From an uncultured Bacteroidales bacterium (GTDB taxonomy: Bacteria > Bacteroidota > Bacteroidia > Bacteroidales > Muribaculaceae), in the NCBI GenBank assembly GCA_900552315.1, contig URZM01000032.1, positions 1-16,420 on the forward strand: a stretch of 16,420 nt of DNA, read 5' to 3'. The stretch's first letter is position 1. Every line of letters begins with the position of its first letter. The notes beneath the pieces are model-generated. The model was not told the DNA's origin. It searched no databases and worked only from the letters and a program-made list of their open reading frames with translations. Shown here piece by piece: positions 5,276 to 13,603 of the stretch. Position numbers and translations under genes: made by a program.

Positions 5276-6424
5276 ATGACGGGTATATATGTACATATTC
5301 CTTATTGCCGACGGAAATGCTATTATTGCGATTTCTACAGCATCGGGAGCCTCAAGGCACCGTGGGAAGAGTTCGCGCAGGCACTCATACGGGAGGCTCA
5401 GACAAGGAAGTGGGAATGGGAGCAAGCGAAGGCATGTGCGGCAGGGCATGCGGATACACTGTATATAGGAGGGGGCACTCCTTCACAGATGCCGCCGGGA
5501 GTGCTTGTGAATGTGGTGGAGGGGGTATGCGATGCTTTTTCGGGGCTGGACCCTGTGGAGGTCACTGTGGAGGTCAATCCGGAGGATGTGAGCAAGGGAC
5601 TCGCGGAGTCATTGCGCGGATGTGGCGTGAACCGGGTGAGCATGGGCGTGCAGAGCTTGTGTGACCGGGAGTTGGCGGCGATAGGCAGGAGGCATACGGC
5701 GGAGCGTGCGCTGCGTGCGTATGAGACGCTGAGAGGTGTGTTCGCGGACATAAGCCTGGACCTCATGTTCGGTCTCCCGCTCCAGACCCTGGAGAGCTGG
5801 AGGAGGAGCGTGGAGGGGGTGCTGGCGCTGAGGCCTGAGCACCTGTCGGCGTATTCCCTGATGTGGGAGGAGCGGACGGCGCTGTGCAAGATGCGCGCCT
5901 TGGGGAGGGCGGAGGAATGCAGCGAGGATTTGAGCGAAGATATGTACCGCCTGCTCACGGAATCGGTCGGGGAAGCCGGATATGAGCATTACGAGATTTC
6001 CAATTATTGCCTGCCGGGGCATAGGTCGCGCCATAACAGCGCGTATTGGACTGGGGCGCCTTACATAGGTCTCGGGCCTGGGGCACACTCGTATGACGGG
6101 GAACGCCGACGCAGGTCCAATCCTGCGGACACGGCGAGGTATATCCGGCATTTCAGTGGAGCCGGGGCGCTTTCGCTGGATTTCGCGGAGGAGGAGCATC
6201 TCAGTGATGAGGAGTTGCGGGAGGAGTATATAATGACGCGGCTGCGGCGATGCGAGGGAATCCGGATCGAGGAGTATGGGGCGCGTTTCGGGGCTGAGGC
6301 GCGGGCGCGGCTTGAGCGGGATGCTCGCCGCAATGCGGGGCTGCTGTGCGTGGAGGATGGGTGCGTGAGGCTCTCTCGGGAGGCGGTGATGAGGTCTGAC
6401 AGCGCTATCTTGGCGCTTTTGTGA
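5276..6424 (+). CDS. hemW: radical SAM heme chaperone HemW (formerly coproporphyrinogen III oxidase-like)
   Basis: HemW is a cytosolic radical-SAM-family protein that binds heme and helps deliver it to membrane respiratory enzymes. At 382 residues it has the usual length. The N-terminal IYVHIPYCRRKCYYCDF carries the 4Fe-4S ligands Cys11, Cys15 and Cys18. GGGTPS (65-70) is the SAM-binding glycine motif, and SRHNSAYW with IGLGPGAHSY (about 250-273) is diagnostic of the HemW/HemN-like group. A C-terminal winged-helix-like HemN_C region follows. Unlike true HemN there is no extended N-terminal region, which favours HemW over oxidase. The ATG at 5276 gives the family start directly. It stands alone, 453 bp after dnaX. 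Confidence 0.94.
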   Translation: MTGIYVHIPYCRRKCYYCDFYSIGSLKAPWEEFAQALIREAQTRKWEWEQAKACAAGHADTLYIGGGTPSQMPPGVLVNVVEGVCDAFSGLDPVEVTVEVNPEDVSKGLAESLRGCGVNRVSMGVQSLCDRELAAIGRRHTAERALRAYETLRGVFADISLDLMFGLPLQTLESWRRSVEGVLALRPEHLSAYSLMWEERTALCKMRALGRAEECSEDLSEDMYRLLTESVGEAGYEHYEISNYCLPGHRSRHNSAYWTGAPYIGLGPGAHSYDGERRRRSNPADTARYIRHFSGAGALSLDFAEEEHLSDEELREEYIMTRLRRCEGIRIEEYGARFGAEARARLERDARRNAGLLCVEDGCVRLSREAVMRSDSAILALL

Positions 6425-6435
6425 GAGTTTTTTTT
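6401..6435 (+). terminator. weak possible terminator at the end of hemW
   Basis: AGCGC (6401-6405) can pair with GCGCT (6413-6417) inside the last hemW codons. It is followed by TTTTG and, after the stop codon, a T8 run (6428-6435). The stem is short and its distance to the long T run is not ideal. Confidence 0.3.
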
Positions 6436-6441
6436 GGGGGG

Positions 6442-6504
6442 AGAGATATGAGAGGCATGAGAGGGTTGAGAGATATGAGAGATATGAGAGATATGAGAGA
6501 AATA
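6442..6504 (+). repeat. tandem array of a 9-bp repeat (AGAGATATG), seven units
   Basis: Seven consecutive 9-bp units read AGAGATATG, AGAGGCATG, AGAGGGTTG, then AGAGATATG three times, then AGAGAAATA. The strand is almost all purine plus T. Because the unit is three codons, frames stay open (Met-Arg-Asp type repeats from the ATG at 6448 to a stop at 6532-6534), but nothing supports a real protein. The same unit family recurs at 11343-11378 on the other side of the 1501-residue gene. Confidence 0.85.
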
Positions 6505-6605
6505 AGGGGGATGGGGAGGAGGTCGGTTTTATGAACCTACATTGTATTTTTTGAGGGGCGTGGCGTTTTTTGGGGTGGCTTTTACTGTTTTTTGATTTAT
6601 TTGCT

Positions 6606-6613
6606 TAATTTTG
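6606..6613 (+). promoter_or_regulatory. -7 promoter box for the 1501-residue secreted protein gene
   Basis: TAATTTTG matches TAnnTTTG perfectly. TTTG boxes occur upstream (6591-6594), though closer than the ideal -33 spacing. Transcription would start near 6618, leaving an unusually long leader of about 150 nt before the ATG at 6770. Confidence 0.5.
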
Positions 6614-6634
6614 TGCATCGAAGCATGTGACAAA

Positions 6635-6769
6635 CACACGACATGATGAGATCATCTGTGTGCCTCGCTATCGAGAAAACACCCTCGGGAGAGGAGGCAG
6701 AGAAGGTCTTTTTATTCAACTTTGGCTAATCACTAATTCCAATCTTATTCACCAGTAACACAATCTCTT
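6635..6769 (+). promoter_or_regulatory. long structured leader of the secreted protein gene
   Basis: The predicted ~150-nt 5' leader contains a hairpin, CACAC (6635-6639) with GTGTG (6658-6662) and, within it, ATGAT (6643-6647) with ATCAT (6651-6655). It is followed by CTCGCTATCGAG and a CCTC-GGGA-GAGG hairpin (about 6683-6694). A TCTTTTTATT tract follows at about 6708-6717, and the last ~50 nt before the ATG are A/T/C-rich and unstructured. No known riboswitch consensus is visible; it could be an attenuator or an mRNA-stability element. Confidence 0.35.
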
Positions 6770-9700
6770 ATGACAAAGAAACTTATCATGGCGATTGCAG
6801 GGGCGGGACTTTTGGGCACGAGCGTCGCGCAGAGCGTAGCGCCTCAACGCAGACCGGTATCTGAAGGTGGTATTGTCCGGGCGGCAGGCTCGGTCCGCGC
6901 CGACGAGGGGGTGCGCGTGCGGAGGCCAAGAACGTTCCAGGCCGACCTGGCGCGCCAAGCCACCCACAAAGCGGAGATGTCTAAAGCCTCGCCTGCCGGC
7001 GTGCCTCGCATATTCGGGGCCGTATGCAGTTCGACCAATCTCAGCAAAGGAGTATATGAGCTTCCCGGCGAAAGCGGCGGCACATTCGTGAAACAGCCTC
7101 TGGAGCGCGCCAGTGATGTGGTGGACGGCAGCAAGGGCGCCGTGCGGCAGGGCCAGTATTATTATTCGATGAAATTCGAAGAATATGACTGGTGGCCCGG
7201 CAACGGCACGTATTACATAGATTCCTGGGAGATCCGGGAGGACGGCTGGGTGCATCGGTACAGCAGGGAGGCTGAAGCGTATGAGTGCGGCACGGCCTTC
7301 GCCACCGACCCGGCCACGAATATTGTGTACGGGTCGATGCCCGACGCGAGCGAGACGGGGTATGAGCTTTGCACGATAGAGTATCCCCGATACAAGAACG
7401 GCAGCCTCATACGTACAGTGGCGGGGAGCCTGGAGCAACCCCTGTACGCGATGGCCATAGGCACGGACGGGATGCTGTACGCGCTCCGAGGCGACGGGCA
7501 GTTGGTGAGCGTGGCGAAGGATACGGGAGAAAACACCGTCATCGGCCCCACGGGCCTGTCGCTGACGGGCATGGGAGGCGCGACCATAGACACCACCACC
7601 GGGAAGCTGTACTGCACGGCATCCCTGAGTGACGGAACCTCGGGGCTATATGAGATAGACAAGGCCACGGGGGCAGCCACGCTGCTGTACGCCTTTGCGG
7701 GCAACGAGCAGGTGACCGGCCTTTATTGCATACCCTCGGAGGCGGCTCCGGCAGCCCCCGGGAAGGTGACGGGGCTTACGGCAGAGTTCCCGGGAGGCTC
7801 GCTGGAGGGGACGGTAAGCTTCACGGCACCCCAGACGGACTCGGAGGGGAAACCGGCCCAAGGGAGTTTGACATATACCGTGACCCTTGGCGGCTCAGTG
7901 CTTGCCAACGGCCAGACGGAGTATGGCGCAACGGTGAACGCCGCCGTGACCCTTCCCGCCGAGGGAGAGCATGAGCTGACGGTAGTGACGGCCAACGAGG
8001 CCGGCGCGGGGGAAGGCGCGACGCTGAAGGTGCGCGCCGGAAAGGGCCTGCCCAAGGCTCCGGCGGTGAGCGCGAGCTGGGACGGAGAAAAGATGCTGGT
8101 AAGCTGGGAGGCCGTGACGGAGAGCGCAGACGGCCTGTACCTGGACCCTGCGGAGGTGACCTATAAGGTGACGCGCTATCCGGGCGAGGTCACAGTGGCG
8201 GAGCAGACCAAGGAGACGAGCGTTACGGACAACCCTGGCAAACCGTCCAAATTCACGATATACCACTATGAGGTGGAGGCTACATACGCCGGAAAGACCT
8301 CGGCTCCGGGCCGGTCAGAGAGCGTGGGCGTGGGTGCCTATACGGTGCCGTACACCCAGGACTTCGGTGCGGAGTTCTACCGCGACGACCTGATAGAGAG
8401 CTTCACCATAGTGGACGCCAACGAGGACGGCGAGGGCTGGGCGTACAACAGCTACACGGAGGTGATGCGCTGCCGGACGATGCAGGCGGCGAACGGCGCC
8501 GACGACTGGCTGATACTGCCGGCCATAACCCTGGAGCAGGGAGTGGCGTACGAGCTGAGCGCCAAGATGCACGACGGAGGGGAGACCCTGAAGGAGCGCG
8601 TGGAGGTGAAGATGGGACGCAAGAACAGCCCCGAGGCCATGACGCTGACGCTGCTGCCCGAGCAGCTGGTGGAGAGCGCGGAGTTCAAGGAATACAAGGC
8701 ATACGTGAACCCGACGGAGAGCGGGGACTGGTACATAGGGTTCCACTGCACCACGCCGGGAAGCGAGTATTACCTGTACCTGGATGACATATCGCTGACG
8801 GCGAAGGCAGACGCGGGACTGGCGCAGGCGCCGTCGGAGTTCACGGTGACCCCTGACGAGAACGGGCTGCACAAAGCGACCATCAGCCTGAAGGCCCCGG
8901 TGCTGGACGTGAGCGGCAATCCACTTGGCTCCATAGACAAGATAACGATAAGCCGCGACGGCACGGAGATACACGCCATAGAGGGCCCGACCCCCGGAGG
9001 GACCTACACATACGAGGACAACGGGGCGGACTGCGGCAACCATGACTACAGCGCCGTGGCCTGGAACCGGAGCGGAGCCGGGGACGCCGCCAGCGTGACG
9101 GCCTTCGTGGGATTCCACAAGCCGGCGCACCCGGCATGGGCCACAGCCACCGAAACGGACAAGGACGGGGAGGTGCATATGACCTGGGCAGCGGTAAGCA
9201 CCGACGAGAACGGCAAGAGCCTGCCGGAGGAGGAGATCACATATTCGGTGGTGCGCCTGTCGCAGAACGCCGACATAAGCGAGATCATAGCCGAAGGGCT
9301 CAGGACGACGGAACATACGTTCAACGCAGTAGACCCCGGAACACAGGCGTTCATCAATTTCGCCGTGTTCGCCGAGACAGAAGGAGGGCACTCCAAGGGT
9401 GCGATAGCCCCGCAGATCATAACGGGAACACCTTACGCGCTGCCCTACCGAGAGAGCTTCGAGAACGAGGGACTTCCCTCCAGCCAGTTCAGCATGGCCA
9501 CCGTTGAGGGTTACGGGTACTGGGAGTCGATGAGCGACGACACTTTCCCGGACATGAAGAGCCATGACCATGACACGGGCTATATAGCCATGGCGGCTAC
9601 CGCCGAGGGGGACCGCGCGTCGCTGACAAGCGCAAAAATATCGCTCAAGGATGCTGTGAACCCGGTGCTGTCGTTCTATGTGTACAACATGGCGGGCGAC

Positions 9701-11275
9701 TGGGGCCGCGACGACAACGAGATAGAGGTGGAGATAGGCGTGAAGGGAGACTTCACGAGCGTGTACTCGAAGGCCAACTACGAGACGGGAGCTTCGGACC
9801 AGTGGAACCTGGTCGCCATCCCGCTGAACGACTATGCAGGGCATGACATACAGGTACGCCTGACGGCGACCTGCCGCCACGCCTCGTACACGGTGGTGGA
9901 CGAGATGGAGATCAAGCCGTGGGCCCCGTATGACCTGCGCGGCGTCGGCTTCACGTCCCCTGCACGCCTGGTGGCCAACGAGCCGGTGCGCATAGTGGCA
10001 GAGGTGGAGAACATAGGTCTGAACCGCGCGGAAGGGGGCGCCGTGGTGCTGTATGCCAACGAGAACGCCTACATGCGCCAGGAGCTTCCGGCACTGGAGT
10101 CCGGCAAGTCTGCACGCGTTGTGTTCGACACAAAAATCAACCCGTCGTTCGGCAAGGAGGTCAGCCTGCACGTGAAGACGGACCTGTACGAGGACGTGAA
10201 CACGGGCAACGACCGCTCGGCGGCCCAGGTGCTTGAGCTTGAGCAGACCCTGCTGCCCTGCCCCACCACCCTCGAGGCCACCAAGAACGGCGACGGCACC
10301 CTGTCGCTGAGCTGGCAGGCTCCGGACATGGGCCAGGCCACGGCAGCGCGCGTGACCGAGGATTTCGAAAGCTCGGAGGCGTGGAAGAGCGAGGTGACCG
10401 ACTGGAGATTCCTGGACCTGGACCAGAAGGGAATCAACGGCTTCGACGGAGTGACGTTCCCCGGCATCCCCGACGGGTCACGCCAGAGCTTCTGGGTGAT
10501 GGACGACCGTCTGGAGGACCTGAACAACACTTTCGCAGCCGCATCGGGCAACCAGTATCTGGCCAACATGAACGTGACGGAAGGAGCCACGGACGACTGG
10601 GCCATATCGCCGAGACTCTGCGGCAAGGAGCATATCCTCTCGTTCATGGCCAAGAGCTACAACTGGATGTATCCGGAGACGTTCTATGTGCTGTATTCAA
10701 GCGACGGCACAGAGCCGGACGATTTCGTGGAGCTCAAGGAGTTCTACCAGATTCCGTGGGACTGGACGGAGTATTCGGTGACATTGCCGGAGGGGACGAC
10801 GCATTTCGCCATACGCAGCAATACGGGTGACGGCGTGATGCTCTTCATAGATGACGTGAGCTTCGTGCCAGCCGGCGCGGCAGAGGAGCTGGAGCTGAGG
10901 GGGTACAATGTCTATTGCGACGGCATAGCCATGAACGCCGCTCCCGTCAAGGAGACAAGCCATGTGGCCGGAGGATACAATCCTGAGGGGCACACCTATA
11001 CCGTGACGGCGCTCTATGACAAGGGCGAGTCAGGCCCGGCCAACGTGCTTCTGCCCAGTGGCATCGGAGCCGCAGAGGCCGAGGGCGTCAGCATCAGCGC
11101 CGTCGAGGGCCTGATACTGGTCAGCGGCGCTGAAGGCGAGCGTGTGAGCGTGTCGCGCATGGATGGCGTAAGCCTCTACAACGGGATTGCAAACGGACCG
11201 GTGAAGGTGGCGGCCCAACCCGGCATCTATGTGGTGAAGGCCGGCCGCACGGCACGCAAGGTGACCATGAGGTAA
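6770..11275 (+). CDS. large secreted multidomain protein (beta-propeller-like, fibronectin-like and choice-of-anchor J domains, sorting-type C-terminus)
   Basis: This 1501-residue protein begins MTKKLIMAIAGAGLLGTSVA, a classic signal peptide with likely cleavage after Ala20. Residues ~150-325 resemble a propeller-type repeat (LYALRGDGQLVSV, LYEIDKATGAATLLY). Fibronectin-III-like modules lie at ~329-425, 428-520, 686-782 and 786-885. Three jelly-roll choice-of-anchor J/cleaved-adhesin-like domains are at ~527-680 (ending YLYLDDISL), ~888-1050 and ~1193-1368 (ending LFIDDVSF); each pairs an early QDF/ESF/EDF motif with WAYNSY/W-type cores. A CARDB-like module covers ~1051-1160. The last ~70 residues (to GIYVVKAGRTARKVTMR) resemble the type IX secretion sorting domain. 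It has no catalytic motif, so it is probably an adhesin or glycan-binding surface protein. It is monocistronic, with a terminator at the end. Confidence 0.9.
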   Translation: MTKKLIMAIAGAGLLGTSVAQSVAPQRRPVSEGGIVRAAGSVRADEGVRVRRPRTFQADLARQATHKAEMSKASPAGVPRIFGAVCSSTNLSKGVYELPGESGGTFVKQPLERASDVVDGSKGAVRQGQYYYSMKFEEYDWWPGNGTYYIDSWEIREDGWVHRYSREAEAYECGTAFATDPATNIVYGSMPDASETGYELCTIEYPRYKNGSLIRTVAGSLEQPLYAMAIGTDGMLYALRGDGQLVSVAKDTGENTVIGPTGLSLTGMGGATIDTTTGKLYCTASLSDGTSGLYEIDKATGAATLLYAFAGNEQVTGLYCIPSEAAPAAPGKVTGLTAEFPGGSLEGTVSFTAPQTDSEGKPAQGSLTYTVTLGGSVLANGQTEYGATVNAAVTLPAEGEHELTVVTANEAGAGEGATLKVRAGKGLPKAPAVSASWDGEKMLVSWEAVTESADGLYLDPAEVTYKVTRYPGEVTVAEQTKETSVTDNPGKPSKFTIYHYEVEATYAGKTSAPGRSESVGVGAYTVPYTQDFGAEFYRDDLIESFTIVDANEDGEGWAYNSYTEVMRCRTMQAANGADDWLILPAITLEQGVAYELSAKMHDGGETLKERVEVKMGRKNSPEAMTLTLLPEQLVESAEFKEYKAYVNPTESGDWYIGFHCTTPGSEYYLYLDDISLTAKADAGLAQAPSEFTVTPDENGLHKATISLKAPVLDVSGNPLGSIDKITISRDGTEIHAIEGPTPGGTYTYEDNGADCGNHDYSAVAWNRSGAGDAASVTAFVGFHKPAHPAWATATETDKDGEVHMTWAAVSTDENGKSLPEEEITYSVVRLSQNADISEIIAEGLRTTEHTFNAVDPGTQAFINFAVFAETEGGHSKGAIAPQIITGTPYALPYRESFENEGLPSSQFSMATVEGYGYWESMSDDTFPDMKSHDHDTGYIAMAATAEGDRASLTSAKISLKDAVNPVLSFYVYNMAGDWGRDDNEIEVEIGVKGDFTSVYSKANYETGASDQWNLVAIPLNDYAGHDIQVRLTATCRHASYTVVDEMEIKPWAPYDLRGVGFTSPARLVANEPVRIVAEVENIGLNRAEGGAVVLYANENAYMRQELPALESGKSARVVFDTKINPSFGKEVSLHVKTDLYEDVNTGNDRSAAQVLELEQTLLPCPTTLEATKNGDGTLSLSWQAPDMGQATAARVTEDFESSEAWKSEVTDWRFLDLDQKGINGFDGVTFPGIPDGSRQSFWVMDDRLEDLNNTFAAASGNQYLANMNVTEGATDDWAISPRLCGKEHILSFMAKSYNWMYPETFYVLYSSDGTEPDDFVELKEFYQIPWDWTEYSVTLPEGTTHFAIRSNTGDGVMLFIDDVSFVPAGAAEELELRGYNVYCDGIAMNAAPVKETSHVAGGYNPEGHTYTVTALYDKGESGPANVLLPSGIGAAEAEGVSISAVEGLILVSGAEGERVSVSRMDGVSLYNGIANGPVKVAAQPGIYVVKAGRTARKVTMR

Positions 11276-11294
11276 ACGATGACAATGAATGAAA

Positions 11295-11331
11295 AAAAAG
11301 GCTGCGTCCGCTCTCCGGACGCAGCCTTTTT
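11295..11331. terminator. strong bidirectional terminator between the secreted protein gene and adk
   Basis: A perfect 11-bp GC-rich stem, GGCTGCGTCCG (11300-11310) with CGGACGCAGCC (11316-11326), has a 5-nt loop and is flanked by A and T runs that extend it on both sides. It serves two convergent genes: the secreted protein gene ending at 11275 and adk ending at 11403. Confidence 0.95.
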
Positions 11332-11342
11332 ACTATGGGATG

Positions 11343-11378
11343 AGAGGAATAAGAGAAATGAGAGATTTGAGAGGGATA
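11343..11378 (+). repeat. second array of the 9-bp AGAGnnnTR-type repeat
   Basis: Four consecutive units read AGAGGAATA, AGAGAAATG, AGAGATTTG and AGAGGGATA, followed by degenerate AGGAGAGGGATAGAGGATG up to the adk stop. It is the same unit length and consensus as the array at 6442-6504, on the same strand. It sits between the terminator and the adk stop codon, so it would be in the adk 3' untranslated RNA as a pyrimidine-rich copy. Confidence 0.75.
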
Positions 11379-11402
11379 AAGGAGAGGGATAGAGGATGAG
11401 GG

Positions 11403-12002
11403 TCAGCGGGCGGTGCGGTTCTTGATGCCTGTGGCCTTGTGTATGCCTCCGGCTATGTCGCGGAATATCTCGTCTACTACGCCGCTTCCCTTTACGGGTA
11501 TGTATTTGCCGGCCTCCTTGTAGTACTGCTGCAGGGGCGCGGTCTGGTGGTGGTAAACGTCAAGACGGTTCTTGATCGTGGCCTCGTTGTCGTCGGCACG
11601 CCCGGTCTCCTTTCCGCGCTTGAGCATGCGCTGCACCAACTCGTCTTCAGGCACCTCGAGGCCGATGACCGCGTGCAGCTCCGTGCCATGCTTGCGGAGG
11701 AGCTCCGTGAGGGCTTCGGCCTGGGGTATGGTGCGGGGGAAACCGTCGAAGACTATTCCCTCGCGGTCTTTGAGATGCTTCTCGAGGATGTCGTCGAGGA
11801 TGCGTATCATGAGGTCGTCGGGGATGAGGTTCCCTTTTGAGATGTAGCTGTCGGCAAGCTTTCCCAATTCGGAGCCGGATGCTATCTCGGCACGCAGCAC
11901 CTCGCCGGTGGAGATGTGGTAAAGACTGTATTCGTCTATGAGCTTTGCGCTCTGTGTGCCCTTACCGCTGCCGGGGGCACCGAATATTACAAGATTGAGC
12001 AT
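11403..12002 (-). CDS. adk: adenylate kinase
   Basis: Adenylate kinase interconverts ATP + AMP and 2 ADP in the cytosol. The 199-residue protein has the P-loop GAPGSGKGT (8-16), the AMP-binding STGEVLR (31-37), DGFPRT (86-91) and the RLDVYHHQTAPL segment (146-157). The LID region is the short form (GKETGRADDNE, no zinc-binding cysteines), so it is the compact adenylate kinase type common in Bacteroidetes. The C-terminal GIKNRTAR is a short extension. It follows hpt on the same strand with only a 30-bp gap, so the two probably form a purine-nucleotide operon, transcribed from the hpt promoter and ended by the shared terminator at 11295-11331. Confidence 0.97.
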   Translation of the reverse strand: MLNLVIFGAPGSGKGTQSAKLIDEYSLYHISTGEVLRAEIASGSELGKLADSYISKGNLIPDDLMIRILDDILEKHLKDREGIVFDGFPRTIPQAEALTELLRKHGTELHAVIGLEVPEDELVQRMLKRGKETGRADDNEATIKNRLDVYHHQTAPLQQYYKEAGKYIPVKGSGVVDEIFRDIAGGIHKATGIKNRTAR

Positions 12003-12032
12003 ATCCTTTGGTGTATGAATCTATTTTTGGAG

Positions 12033-12581
12033 TCAGTCTTCGTCCTCGTGGACGTAGATGTCTGGAAGGTTGCGGGCGCTGCCGTCAAGGTCGAGTCCGT
12101 ATCCCACTATGAATTTCGGGGGAATGGAGAATGCCACGTAGTCCGGCACGAACCCGGTCCTGGAGCTTTCGGGCTTGTGGAGCAGGGAGGCGAAACGGAT
12201 TGAGGCGGGATTCTTCTTCTTGAGGTCCTCGATCATGCGCTGCGCGGTGAGGCCGGTGTCCACAATGTCCTCGATAATGACTATGTGCCTGCCCTCGGCC
12301 TCGTCGCCGATGCCCATGAGCTGCTTGACGGTGCCGGTGGAGGATGTGCCCTCGTAGCTGGCATATCGCACGAAAGCTATGGATGAGTCGGTGATGCCTA
12401 CCTCGCGAATCAGGTCGGAGGCGAATATGAAGGCTCCGGTGAGCACACACAGGAACAGGGGACGCTTGCCCTCGAGGTCTCTCCTGATTTCCGAGGCCAC
12501 GCGCCTCACCTGCTCCTGTATCTGCTCGCGGGTGAGATAGGGTGTGAACCGCAGTCCGTTGACGGTGATTGAGTTGTCCAT
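12033..12581 (-). CDS. hpt: hypoxanthine phosphoribosyltransferase
   Basis: This purine-salvage enzyme converts hypoxanthine (and usually guanine) plus PRPP to IMP (GMP). From the chosen start it is 182 residues. The PRPP-binding loop is VIIEDIVDTGLTA (101-113), the PPi loop region lies around LTGAFIFASDL (47-57), and FIVGYGLDLDG (157-167) is the purine-binding and Mg-binding segment. An in-frame ATG exists 48 nt upstream (12629), but the DNA between the two encodes the -7 promoter box TATATTTG and the extra 16 residues are not family-like, so I choose the ATG at 12581 (MDNSITVNGLRF). It is divergent from prmC and heads the hpt-adk operon. Confidence 0.95.
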   Translation of the reverse strand: MDNSITVNGLRFTPYLTREQIQEQVRRVASEIRRDLEGKRPLFLCVLTGAFIFASDLIREVGITDSSIAFVRYASYEGTSSTGTVKQLMGIGDEAEGRHIVIIEDIVDTGLTAQRMIEDLKKKNPASIRFASLLHKPESSRTGFVPDYVAFSIPPKFIVGYGLDLDGSARNLPDIYVHEDED

Positions 12582-12604
12582 TAGTCCGGTATGAGTATGT
12601 ATTA

Positions 12605-12612
12605 CAAATATA
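12605..12612 (-). promoter_or_regulatory. -7 promoter box for the hpt-adk operon
   Basis: The minus strand reads TATATTTG, a perfect TAnnTTTG match, giving a start near 12599 and a leader of ~18 nt before the ATG at 12581. A second perfect match, TAATTTTG, lies at 12624-12617, and TTTG repeats occur about 12-16 nt upstream of that one. It could be a second start or the real promoter. Confidence 0.6.
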
Positions 12613-12707
12613 CGCGCAAAATTACTCATTTATTCGCAAACAAAAAAATAATTAATGCCAAGCGTTGTGCGGAGCGCGGCAGGCGGGGCAATAATCGTGG
12701 TAGAAGC

Positions 12708-12715
12708 TATGTTTT
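12708..12715 (+). promoter_or_regulatory. -7 promoter box just before prmC
   Basis: TATGTTTT differs by one base from TAnnTTTG and ends 6 nt before the prmC ATG (12722). A transcript from it would start within a few bases of the ATG. Confidence 0.35.
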
Positions 12716-12721
12716 AAAGGT

Positions 12722-13579
12722 ATGAGAGATACATTGAGACATCTGCGCACATCGCTGCGCGGCCTCTATCCGCCCCGGGAGGCGGAGGCCATCATACGCC
12801 TGATATTCGAGCATCTGAAGGGTTGGAGCGCCGTTGACTTGGCGCTCCATGAGCAGGAGCCGTTGTCGGATTTCATGAGGGGGAAGGTGGAGGCCATCCT
12901 CGAGCGTCTCATGCGCCATGAGCCGATACAGTATGTGACGGGGCGGGCCAGGTTCTACGGACTTGACCTGGCGGTGAGCCCGGCGGTGCTGATCCCGCGC
13001 CCGGAGACAGAGGAGCTTGTGGAGATGATAGTGCGCGAGAGCGAGGGGAGGCCTGACCTGCGGGTGCTGGACGCGGGGACGGGGAGCGGGTGCATAGCCT
13101 TGGCGCTGGCCCGCAACCTAAGGTTTCCGCAGGTGACGGCCATAGACGTGAGCCGGGAGGCGCTGGAGGTGGCCCGCGCCAATGCCAAGGCGCTGAGGTG
13201 CCATGTGGATTTCAGACGGGAAGACATGCTGGCGCTGCCCGCACAGGCGGAGATATGGGACATCATAGTGTCCAACCCGCCTTACGTGGACCGCAGCGAG
13301 GCGGCGCAGATGGAGGCCAACGTGCTGGAGCATGAGCCGCACTCGGCGCTTTTTGTGCCGGACGAGGATCCGCTGCTGTTTTACCGCGCGTTAGGGGAAT
13401 ATGGCATAAGGGCGCTTGTGCCTGGCGGACGCATGTATCTGGAAATCAATCCGCGACATGTGGGTGAGCTTGTCACCATGCTCGAAGGTCAGGGCTACGT
13501 GCGGGTGGAGAGTCACAGGGACATGTGTGGCCGTGAGCGCTTCATGACCGCCGGGCGCCCGGGGGAGGATAAGGGCTGA
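12722..13579 (+). CDS. prmC: peptide chain release factor N5-glutamine methyltransferase
   Basis: PrmC methylates the glutamine of the GGQ motif in release factors RF1 and RF2, using S-adenosylmethionine, which improves translation termination. The 285-residue protein has the expected N-terminal helical domain (1-80) with HEPIQYVTGRARFYG (66-80), a conserved RPETEELV (93-100), SAM-binding motif I VLDAGTGSGC (115-124), and the catalytic NPPY (185-188) that binds the substrate glutamine. The length is usual for the family. The ATG at 12722 gives the normal N-terminus. It is followed after 24 bp by a protein kinase gene on the same strand and probably cotranscribed with it. Confidence 0.96.
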   Translation: MRDTLRHLRTSLRGLYPPREAEAIIRLIFEHLKGWSAVDLALHEQEPLSDFMRGKVEAILERLMRHEPIQYVTGRARFYGLDLAVSPAVLIPRPETEELVEMIVRESEGRPDLRVLDAGTGSGCIALALARNLRFPQVTAIDVSREALEVARANAKALRCHVDFRREDMLALPAQAEIWDIIVSNPPYVDRSEAAQMEANVLEHEPHSALFVPDEDPLLFYRALGEYGIRALVPGGRMYLEINPRHVGELVTMLEGQGYVRVESHRDMCGRERFMTAGRPGEDKG

Positions 13580-13603
13580 GAGGGGTCGCCGCATCTGCAT
13601 GAC

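Noticed and set aside
6448..6534. 28-codon Met-Arg repeat frame across the 9-bp array
   Set aside because: Open only because the repeat unit is three codons long; no promoter, and the array is otherwise non-coding.
8315..10171. Very long antisense open frame (over 600 codons) opposite the secreted protein gene
   Set aside because: Basic, low-information antisense shadow of a GC-rich gene; the plus-strand protein has a signal peptide and recognisable domains.
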